From contig JBGAIB010000005.1 of NCBI GenBank assembly GCA_044225825.1, positions 62,001 through 126,000 on the forward strand: a DNA stretch of 64,000 bases, in the 5' to 3' direction. The DNA comes from Bog-950 sp044225825 (GTDB lineage Bacteria > Bacteroidota > Bacteroidia > Chitinophagales > LD1). The notes beneath the pieces are model-generated. The model was not told the DNA's origin and did no database searches. It saw only the letters and a list, made by a program, of their open reading frames with translations. This document shows, one piece after another, positions 50,934 to 58,462 of the stretch (position 1 is its first letter; each line of letters starts with the position of its first letter). Both the position numbers and the translations under genes were made by a program.

Positions 50934-53318
50934 TTAGTAGTAGATGACAAAACCAAGTGTTGGCACAATTGTACCTGTAGAGGTATTGACTAGTTTATAC
51001 TGAATTTTGGATGGATCGTTCGGATCAACCTGTACCTGACCGGTAGTTGGGTCTGTTACCGGCACAAATACAGGCGCTGTTGGCGACTTAGCGAGGTAAG
51101 CGTTCTGCAGATCGAGATACAATTCGAAACTCCACTTTTTGAAATACCATTTTTTAGTAACGCGTATATCGAGCGCATGGAACCACTTGGTACGGGCTGA
51201 GTTGATGTTGTTATAATCTAAAATGCCAGGGGCAATTGGGTTGTAACGGTAGATGTCGGTGGAAGCGGCCAGGTCGTAAGGGGTGTAAGGCGAGCCGCCC
51301 TGCACGCGCATACGGGCGCCTATTTCCCAATTGCGTTTGAACTTTTTACCCGCAGTTAAGCTAATGATGTGACGGGTATCCCAGGTGCTGGATACGTAGT
51401 TATCGTTCGCATCTTTAAACTGGCTCCAGAAGAGCGTGTAAGACAGGATGCCGTAAAAGCCCTTGAAAAGCTTTTGTTCGTATAAAAACTCTACACCATA
51501 GGTGCGGCCCTCACTGGTTGATTTAGCCGGACCATTCCCCACTACACCGAAACCCGCACCCTGGTTAGCGATGCTGATGTTGTTATCGAGCATAAAGGGC
51601 ACATTATAGTAACGCTTGATAAAGCCCTCTACTGAAATTCGGCTGTTTATCGGTGTGGTATATTCAATACCTACTACACCATGCACATTGCGCATATAGG
51701 TAAGACGATCCTTATTTACAAAGTTGTCCAGTGTATCCTTAAAGCCCAACAACGTGTAGGCCGGTAACTGGTGGTAATAACCTGCGTTCATGTTAATGCG
51801 CAGATTTTCGGTAATGCGCACGGAAGCCGATAAACGCGGAGAAACCTGGCGCCAAAGTTCGGCCATGTTTCTATTGTAGTTGTTGCCATCCATACGCAGG
51901 CCAAATGATAATTCTACCACACCACCAAGGTCCTGACTGATGGTGCCAAACAGACCATATTTATGCAACAGGTATTTAGTGCTGAAATCGACCTTTGTAA
52001 GGCCATTGCTGGTAAAATCGGCGGTATAAAAACTAGAGCGGTTGGTGTAACGGGCCAGTTCGTAGTTAACACCCACATTGTATTTAAGGCCTTTTTTACG
52101 GCCTGTATATTCCACCCGCAGTTTATTCTCGGCTTCAGTACTGCGGTAGTCGGTAATTTTAGGAAGGCTTTTATCGTTATTAGCCCACTTATTAAACGTA
52201 TTAAGCAGCATGTTGCGGCTCAGGAAAACCTGTAAGGTGCTGTTTTCGAAGTAGTGCGCATACTTAGCCCCAACCATATAGGTTAACTGGTCCTGCTCGG
52301 GTAATACCTGCAGCAGATAACGCTGCCCTTCGGTTTCATTGGCGCTTTTGTTCAGGCGGTTAATATCGTAGGCCGATAGGCTGATAAAAGTAAACTCATC
52401 CTTTGGTGTAATCTTCCATTTAATCTTTATCTGTGCATCACTATAAGTCGGTAAAAAAGGGAGTTTCAGCACCTTGAACAATAACTGGAGGTAGCTGTAA
52501 CGCACACTGGCCAGCATGGTAGCCGTTTTCTTTTTGTTCATGGGCGATTCCATGGAAGCAGCAATTTCGCTAGAACCGAGTGTGATGGTGCCTCCCCAGC
52601 GGTCGTCGCGGCCATCGCGCAGGCGAATATCCATCACCGAGCTTAAAGCATTACCCCGGTTAGCAGGGAAAGCCCCAGAATAAAAATTTACCTCGCGGAT
52701 AAAATCGACATTGATAAGCCCGGTTGGGCCACCGCTGGCGCCCTGGGTAGCAAAGTGGTTAATGTTGGGAATCTCGATGCCATCGATATAAAAGCGGTTT
52801 TCGGAGGGAGAACCACCACGGATTAGAATATCGTTCCGGAAACCGGAGCTGAAACCAACGCCGGGTAAGGACTGAATTACGCGCGAAATATCGCGGTTAC
52901 CACCGGGATAACGTTGTATTTCGTTGGTGCCGATGGTGCGCACGCTCAGCGGACTCTCTTCGTTTTTTACAAACGGACTGGCTTTTATTTCAATTTCCTG
53001 CAGTTGTTTGGTATCAGGGGAAAGTTCGGTGTTTACTACGGCAGGCTTGCCCTTGGTAACCTCAATTTCAAACACGGTTTTAGGCTGGTAGCCTATGCTG
53101 CTGATTTTTACGTTATAGGTGCCGGCGGGTATATCCTTTATTTCGGCCTCGCCGAGCGAATCGGTAATGGCCCCCAGGCTTGTGCCCTCGAGAATAACGT
53201 TGGCAAATTCTATGGCCCTGCTGCTACCGCTTTCGGTAATACGGGCCTTTAGTACACCTTGCGCAAACAAACCCTGCTGTAACAGCACTAAAAACAAAAC
53301 CGATAAAATTCTTTTCAT
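50934..53318 (-). CDS. TonB-dependent receptor with CarboxypepD-like domain
   Basis: 794-residue outer-membrane receptor. A signal peptide (MKRILSVLFLVLLQQGLFAQ) leads into a CarboxypepD_reg-like domain (about 22-105, KARITESGSSRAIEFANVILEGTSLGAITDSLGEAEIKDIPAGTYNVKISSIGYQPK). The plug follows (VRTIGTNEIQRYPGGNRDISRVIQSLPGVGFSSGFRNDILIRGGSPSENRFYIDGIEI), then a beta-barrel ending in GFVIYY. The usual SusD partner is not adjacent, so it may transport a nutrient or metal on its own. The ATG at 53318 begins the signal peptide; an upstream TTG at 53324 is less likely. A TATTTTAG promoter-like box is at 53353-53360. Confidence 0.9.
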   Translation of the reverse strand: MKRILSVLFLVLLQQGLFAQGVLKARITESGSSRAIEFANVILEGTSLGAITDSLGEAEIKDIPAGTYNVKISSIGYQPKTVFEIEVTKGKPAVVNTELSPDTKQLQEIEIKASPFVKNEESPLSVRTIGTNEIQRYPGGNRDISRVIQSLPGVGFSSGFRNDILIRGGSPSENRFYIDGIEIPNINHFATQGASGGPTGLINVDFIREVNFYSGAFPANRGNALSSVMDIRLRDGRDDRWGGTITLGSSEIAASMESPMNKKKTATMLASVRYSYLQLLFKVLKLPFLPTYSDAQIKIKWKITPKDEFTFISLSAYDINRLNKSANETEGQRYLLQVLPEQDQLTYMVGAKYAHYFENSTLQVFLSRNMLLNTFNKWANNDKSLPKITDYRSTEAENKLRVEYTGRKKGLKYNVGVNYELARYTNRSSFYTADFTSNGLTKVDFSTKYLLHKYGLFGTISQDLGGVVELSFGLRMDGNNYNRNMAELWRQVSPRLSASVRITENLRINMNAGYYHQLPAYTLLGFKDTLDNFVNKDRLTYMRNVHGVVGIEYTTPINSRISVEGFIKRYYNVPFMLDNNISIANQGAGFGVVGNGPAKSTSEGRTYGVEFLYEQKLFKGFYGILSYTLFWSQFKDANDNYVSSTWDTRHIISLTAGKKFKRNWEIGARMRVQGGSPYTPYDLAASTDIYRYNPIAPGILDYNNINSARTKWFHALDIRVTKKWYFKKWSFELYLDLQNAYLAKSPTAPVFVPVTDPTTGQVQVDPNDPSKIQYKLVNTSTGTIVPTLGFVIYY

Positions 53319-53352
53319 ATGCAAGCTTCCTTGATCATCCTAACAATCGGGG

Positions 53353-53360
53353 CTAAAATA
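53353..53360 (-). promoter_or_regulatory. Probable -7 box (TATTTTAG) of the TonB receptor gene
   Basis: One mismatch to TAnnTTTG on the minus strand, 34 bases before the start. The same TATTTTAGC form occurs before tsaC and the candidate small RNA. Confidence 0.4.
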
Positions 53361-53399
53361 AGTTCGGTAATCAAAAGATAAAAAAGACCCTAATATCCT

Positions 53400-53431
53400 A
53401 AAAAAAACGCCCCGGAGGTTTATCCGGGGCG
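53400..53431 (-). terminator. Intrinsic terminator of porX
   Basis: Nine-bp stem CGCCCCGGA (53408-53416) with TCCGGGGCG (53423-53431), followed on the minus strand by a run of T. Confidence 0.9.
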
Positions 53432-53455
53432 CAACACTTTACAATTGAGAAACTC

Positions 53456-55012
53456 TTATTTGCGGCTGAGTTTAATAACCGGCACAATCATTTCCTCCAG
53501 CGAAATACCGCCGTGCTGGAAGGTATTCTTATAGAAGTTTACAAAGTGGTTGTAGTTATTGGGGTAAACCAGGTATTTATTCTCCTTGGCAAAAATATAG
53601 GTAGAACTAAGGCGCGACTTGGGCAGGCCTATTTGCTCGGGCTCGCGAACAGCATACACGTCCTTATCGTCGTAATTAAGGTTTTTGCCTGTTTTGTAGC
53701 GAATGTTGGTCGTTGTTTCGCGGTCGCCGATGCAACGGCTGGGGTCCTTAACCCGTACTGTGCCATGGTCGGTGGTCAGCAACAAATTCACATCCTTCTC
53801 GGCCAGTTTCTTAAGTGCGTTTTGCAAGGGAGAGTGGTCGAACCAGGAAAGGGATAAGGAACGGTAGGCAGCCTCATCACTGGCCAATTCCTTGAGCACT
53901 TCCATTTCGGTGCGGGCGTGGCTCAACATGTCTACAAAGTTGTAAACGATTACAGTAAGCTTGTTGTTGAGGTAGTTGGTGATGTTGTTTTCGAGCAATT
54001 CGCCATCGCGGTGGTTGGTGATTTTTACATATTGGTGTTTGATCGGCTCGCGGAAGGTGCGCTTCAGGAAAGCATCCAGAAGGTCGGCCTCGTGCAGGTT
54101 TTTGCCGCCTTCATCATCGTCGTTTTTCCACCAATCGGGGAACTGCTGCGAAATTTGCAACGGTGTTAAGCCCGCAAAAATGGCATTGCGCGAATATTGC
54201 GTGGCGGTTGGCAGCATAGCAAAGAAAGAATCCTCTTCATCGATACGGAAATTCTCCATAACCAAAGGCTGAATGGATTTCCACTGATCGTAACGCAGGT
54301 TATCAATCAGAATTAGGAAGGTGGGTTTATTATCCTTCAGCAGGGGAACCAGCTTATTTTTTAATAAGGTGTGGCTCATTACCGGGGCGGCGGGGCCGGG
54401 TTCGGTATTCACCCAGTTTTTGTAGTTTTTAATTACAAACTTGTTGAACTCGCGGTTGGCTTCTTCCTTTTGACTATCGAACACATCGGCCATGGTACTG
54501 CCGCTGCGGTTTAATTCAATTTCCCAGTAAATAAGCTGGCGGTAGAGTTCGGTCCAGTCCTTGTAATCCAGGTTATCCTGCATGCGCATAAATAACTTCT
54601 GGAATTCCTGCTGATAGCTGCTGGTGGTTTTCTCACTCACCAGGCGCTGGTTATCAATAATCTTTTTGAGTGTAGAAAGTATCTGTTGCGGTTTTACCGG
54701 CTTAATCAGGTAATCGGCAATTTGCGAACCGATGGCATCTTCCATCAGATTTTCTTCTTCATTTTTGGTAATCATTACCACGGGTACGTGGTTGTCGATT
54801 TGTTTAATGCGTTGCAGTGTTTCCAAACCGGTAAGTCCGGGCATGCTTTCATCTAAAAAAACCACATCGATTCCTTTTTGTGCCACACGGTCGATAGCAT
54901 CTTTACCATTGGTAACCGGAATAAGGGTATAGCCCTTGTTTTCCAGAAACATGATAGAGGGTTTCAGCAAGTCGATTTCATCATCTGCCCACAGTATAGT
55001 TATGTTATTCAT
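53456..55012 (-). CDS. porX: T9SS response regulator PorX
   Basis: 518-residue response regulator fused to a PglZ domain, the length of characterised PorX. The receiver domain (MNNITILWADDEIDLLKPS) has the phosphoacceptor Asp54 (VVFLDESMPGL) and the Lys in YLIKPVKP. The C-terminal PglZ domain (about 200-518) shows metal-site segments LIDNLRYDQWKS and TTDHGTVRVKD. PorX with PorY regulates expression of T9SS genes in Bacteroidota, so it probably affects the cargo genes in this window; porY is not seen. The exact TATATTTG box at 55062-55069 places transcription inside the longer frame (ATG at 55060), so the start at 55012 is correct. Confidence 0.93.
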   Translation of the reverse strand: MNNITILWADDEIDLLKPSIMFLENKGYTLIPVTNGKDAIDRVAQKGIDVVFLDESMPGLTGLETLQRIKQIDNHVPVVMITKNEEENLMEDAIGSQIADYLIKPVKPQQILSTLKKIIDNQRLVSEKTTSSYQQEFQKLFMRMQDNLDYKDWTELYRQLIYWEIELNRSGSTMADVFDSQKEEANREFNKFVIKNYKNWVNTEPGPAAPVMSHTLLKNKLVPLLKDNKPTFLILIDNLRYDQWKSIQPLVMENFRIDEEDSFFAMLPTATQYSRNAIFAGLTPLQISQQFPDWWKNDDDEGGKNLHEADLLDAFLKRTFREPIKHQYVKITNHRDGELLENNITNYLNNKLTVIVYNFVDMLSHARTEMEVLKELASDEAAYRSLSLSWFDHSPLQNALKKLAEKDVNLLLTTDHGTVRVKDPSRCIGDRETTTNIRYKTGKNLNYDDKDVYAVREPEQIGLPKSRLSSTYIFAKENKYLVYPNNYNHFVNFYKNTFQHGGISLEEMIVPVIKLSRK

Positions 55013-55061
55013 TGCTTGTGTTTTACCAGCCGGTAAGTTAGTTATTCCTGTATTACTCATG

Positions 55062-55069
55062 CAAATATA
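55062..55069 (-). promoter_or_regulatory. Bacteroidota -7 box (TATATTTG) of porX, deciding the start
   Basis: Exact TAnnTTTG on the minus strand. Transcription would begin near 55055-55057, past the ATG at 55060, so the ATG at 55012 with a leader of about 43 bases is used. Confidence 0.6.
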
Positions 55070-55144
55070 AAGAGCGGGGTGCCTAAATATTGTGTGATGT
55101 TATAAATTGCAGCCGTTAAGAAACGTAAAGGAGGCTTTTTACAG

Positions 55145-56377
55145 ATGAATAAGCGCAAAATATTCAACGACCCGGTGCATGGTTTTATTACCATACCACA
55201 CGAACTGGTGTTTGATATTATCGAGCATCCTTATTTTCAGCGTTTGCGTCGTATTAAGCAACTGGGCCTAAGTGATTATGTATATCCCGGTGCTATCCAC
55301 ACACGTTTTCATCATGCCCTGGGCGCTTTTCATTTAATGCGTAAAGCACTTTCCATTTTAAAAATTAAGGGGAATAAAATTACCGAAGCCGAGGAGTTAG
55401 CTGCCTGTATTGCCATTCTGTTACATGATATCGGCCATGGGCCTTTTTCGCATACACTGGAACACAGCCTTATTAAAGATGTGCACCACGAGGAGCTGAG
55501 CAAAATATACATGCACCGCCTGAACGTTGCGTTTAAGGGCAAGCTGGATATGGCCATTGCCATTTTTGAAGGCCGTTATAAAAAGAAGTTTTTGCATCAG
55601 TTGGTATCGTCGCAACTGGATATGGACCGGTTGGATTACCTGACCCGCGATTCGTTTTTTACCGGGGTAAATGAAGGGGTTATCAGTTACGAACGCATTA
55701 TTGAAATGATGAACGTAAAGAATGACGAGCTGGTAATTGAAGAGAAGGGCATTTACTCCATTGAAAGTTTCATTATTGCCAGGCGCTTAATGTACTGGCA
55801 GGTATATCTGCATAAAACGGTATTGTGTGTAGAGCAGATGATGGTAAAAGCCATTGAGCGGGCTAAGTTTTTGATAGCAGAGGGCAAAATGCTGGATGCC
55901 TCGCCTGCTTTCAGCTACTTTTTGCGAAACAAGGTAAAACTGAAAGATTTCGAGAAGGATCAGAAAGTGCTGGATGCTTATTCGCAGTTAGACGATATTG
56001 ATATTGTATCCGCGTTTAAATACTGGCAGCACAGCGATGACAAAGTGCTGCGTATGTTGTGCGAGGCCATACTGGACCGCAGGCTGTTTAAAATAGAAAT
56101 AAGCAATAAGGCCTTCCCTTATTCAAAGATCAAGGAGTTGAATAACCAGGCAATAAAAACCTACAAACTAAGTGAAGAAGAGGCCAGTTTCCTGGTATTT
56201 TCTGATTCTACCTCTAACCATGCCTACAACCCTGCCGAAAACCGCATTTCGATTTTAACCAACAAAGGAGAGGTAGTAGACATTGCACAGGCCAGCGATC
56301 AACTTAACATTTCGGTATTAAGTGTGCCGGTTGTAAAATACTATGTCTTCTATCCCAAAAAACTTTTGAAAGCCTAA
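55145..56377 (+). CDS. HD-domain phosphohydrolase (dGTPase-like family)
   Basis: 410-residue HD phosphohydrolase of the type related to dNTP triphosphohydrolases and YdhJ. The metal-site His/Asp pattern is in IHTRFHHALGAFHLMRK, AILLHDIGHGPFSHTLEHSL and SSQLDMDRLDYLTRDSF. No signal peptide. Divergent from porX, an arrangement I believe is frequent in Bacteroidota. The ATG at 55145 is the first in frame. It converges on the VWA gene with only four bases between the stops. Confidence 0.88.
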   Translation: MNKRKIFNDPVHGFITIPHELVFDIIEHPYFQRLRRIKQLGLSDYVYPGAIHTRFHHALGAFHLMRKALSILKIKGNKITEAEELAACIAILLHDIGHGPFSHTLEHSLIKDVHHEELSKIYMHRLNVAFKGKLDMAIAIFEGRYKKKFLHQLVSSQLDMDRLDYLTRDSFFTGVNEGVISYERIIEMMNVKNDELVIEEKGIYSIESFIIARRLMYWQVYLHKTVLCVEQMMVKAIERAKFLIAEGKMLDASPAFSYFLRNKVKLKDFEKDQKVLDAYSQLDDIDIVSAFKYWQHSDDKVLRMLCEAILDRRLFKIEISNKAFPYSKIKELNNQAIKTYKLSEEEASFLVFSDSTSNHAYNPAENRISILTNKGEVVDIAQASDQLNISVLSVPVVKYYVFYPKKLLKA

Positions 56378-56381
56378 AAGC

Positions 56382-58310
56382 CTATTGGTTATCCGGCGAG
56401 GTCTTGCGCCCGGCTGCCGGCTTCAGGTTTTTCATTTTCTTCAACAGTTCGCAGAACTCGCTGCGGTAGCCATCCTTGTCCTCTCCTTTTGCTGCAACAG
56501 CTAATGCATAGGCCATATCCAGAGTTGTATTGCCTTTGTTTTTAGCATCCTTCAGGAACATGCCCGTCATTGCCACGGCAGCCGAGAAACGGAAATCGTC
56601 ACTGGTTTTATCGGGGGTAACGGAATTATCCTGCAACATTTTGGTGATGAGTTTACTTTGCGTACCCTTCGGGTCTTTATAGCGGATATTGAGGGCCATA
56701 ATATCACGTTCACCAAACGTTGCATAATCCAACTTTGCATTCTTCTCGATCGAAGCATTCAGATTTGGAGCATCGTATAACACTACTTCATACAAGGCCG
56801 TTACCGAACTGCCACCGCCTAATTCGCCTGCGTCTTTTTTATCATCCTTAAATTCTTCATCCTTTAAAATGCGGTTTTCGTAGCCTACCAATTTGTATTC
56901 CTTCACCCATGCCGGGTTAAACTCTACCTGCAGTTTTACATCCTTGGCGATAGTTAGAATCGTAGCCCCCATCTGTTTGGCGAAAATGCGCTTAGCCTCT
57001 GCTTCATCATCTATATAACCGTAATAACCATTTCCATGGTCGGCCAGTTGCTCCATTTTCTTATCCTGGTAATTACCGCTTCCGCAACCAACTACCGAAA
57101 GAAAAATACCGTCCTCGCGTTTTTGCTCTATCAGCTTAATTAATCCGGCGTCATCACTGATGCCCACATTAAAGTCGCCGTCGGTTGCCAGTATAACGCG
57201 GTTGTTACCATTAGGCATAAAGTTTTCCTTAGCCGTTTTATACGCTAGTTCAATACCTGCGCCGCCTGCGGTAGAGCCTCCGGCCTGAAGCTTATTAATG
57301 GCTTCTTTGATTTTGGATTTTTCGTTGCCGTGCGTAGGTGGTAATACCAAACCGCTGTTGCCGGCATATACTACAATTGATACTACATCTTCTGCACGCA
57401 ATTCATCCACCATGTAATTAAAAGCCTTTTGCACCAGGGGGAGTTTATCGGCCGACATCATAGAGCCTGAGACATCAATTAAAAAAACCAGGTTGCTCGC
57501 CGGTAAATCGGTTTGCACCACATCGTAGCCCTGTATACCCAAATGCAGGAGTTTGTGTGCAGGATTCCAGGGGCAGTTGCTCATTTCGGTATATACGTTA
57601 AACGGTGTTTCCTGCGATTTTGGCAGCGGATAGTGATAATCGAAATAGTTTACAAACTCTTCAGTTCGAACTTCGTCCTTATCCGGCAGGTTGCCGGCTT
57701 TCACGCTTTTGCGCATCAGTGAATACGAACCATCGTCCACGTCAATCGAGAAGGTAGAGAACGGATTTTTAAGCACATTGCGGTAGTCGAAATTGCCAAC
57801 GGTGTCGGCCGCAGGCTCGCCTAAGTCAGGTAGTTCGGCCACATCAGCCCACTGATAGGCAGGTGCGGCCGAATATCCGTAAGCAGCCATCGGTGCAGTG
57901 GCTCCACGGCCTACTGCATTCATTTTGCCCGCGCTTCTGGTCATGTACATCTTATTGCCGGTAGTTACAACGGTAATTTCTTTCAACTCCTTTGCCGACG
58001 TTTTTAACTGTACATCCACACGTACAGAATCTGCCAGCGTAAGATCAACGCTTTGGGTATAGGGCTCGTAACCTACAAAATTTACTTCCAGCACTCCTTT
58101 TTTAGCAGGCAGGCCGGGCAGGCGGTAGGTGCCATCAAAACGACTTACAGTGCCCTGCGGGTTGCCTTTCCAACCCACGGTAGCAAATGCTATTGGATCG
58201 CCGGTCTGGCTATCTGTAATTTTACCGTAAATGGTAACATCTACAGTTTGTTGAGCGGTTAGCTGCCCCAGGCTCAGGTAAGCCAGTAACAGGAGTATGA
58301 ATTTCTGCAT
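56382..58310 (-). CDS. VWA/DUF3520 protein with CarboxypepD-like domain
   Basis: 642-residue exported protein. The signal peptide MQKFILLLLAYLSLGQLTAQ is followed by a CarboxypepD_reg-like domain (about 25-105), a linker, the YfbK-type N-terminal segment (ending near NPFSTFSIDVDDGSYSLMR), and a VWA domain with an intact MIDAS (Asp279, Ser281, Ser283 in LVFLIDVSGSMM) ending at about 445. A DUF3520-type C-terminal domain reads QVEFNPAWVKEYKLVGYENRIL. This is a typical Bacteroidota envelope VWA protein; its partner is unknown. The start at 58310 is preceded by an exact promoter box. Confidence 0.88.
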   Translation of the reverse strand: MQKFILLLLAYLSLGQLTAQQTVDVTIYGKITDSQTGDPIAFATVGWKGNPQGTVSRFDGTYRLPGLPAKKGVLEVNFVGYEPYTQSVDLTLADSVRVDVQLKTSAKELKEITVVTTGNKMYMTRSAGKMNAVGRGATAPMAAYGYSAAPAYQWADVAELPDLGEPAADTVGNFDYRNVLKNPFSTFSIDVDDGSYSLMRKSVKAGNLPDKDEVRTEEFVNYFDYHYPLPKSQETPFNVYTEMSNCPWNPAHKLLHLGIQGYDVVQTDLPASNLVFLIDVSGSMMSADKLPLVQKAFNYMVDELRAEDVVSIVVYAGNSGLVLPPTHGNEKSKIKEAINKLQAGGSTAGGAGIELAYKTAKENFMPNGNNRVILATDGDFNVGISDDAGLIKLIEQKREDGIFLSVVGCGSGNYQDKKMEQLADHGNGYYGYIDDEAEAKRIFAKQMGATILTIAKDVKLQVEFNPAWVKEYKLVGYENRILKDEEFKDDKKDAGELGGGSSVTALYEVVLYDAPNLNASIEKNAKLDYATFGERDIMALNIRYKDPKGTQSKLITKMLQDNSVTPDKTSDDFRFSAAVAMTGMFLKDAKNKGNTTLDMAYALAVAAKGEDKDGYRSEFCELLKKMKNLKPAAGRKTSPDNQ

Positions 58311-58326
58311 AGCAACAGGTTTTAAA

Positions 58327-58334
58327 CAAAGCTA
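58327..58334 (-). promoter_or_regulatory. Bacteroidota -7 box (TAGCTTTG) of the VWA gene
   Basis: Exact TAnnTTTG on the minus strand, 16 bases before the ATG at 58310. Confidence 0.6.
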
Positions 58335-58462
58335 GGATGCAGGAACGGCAGAATCTCCACAGAATTGTCATAAAAAAGATAGGTGCACCTAATAAAGCCT
58401 TAAAGACCAGAAGCCCATAGCCTTGTACAATAAATGCGTATTATTTACGTATTTTGGATTCG

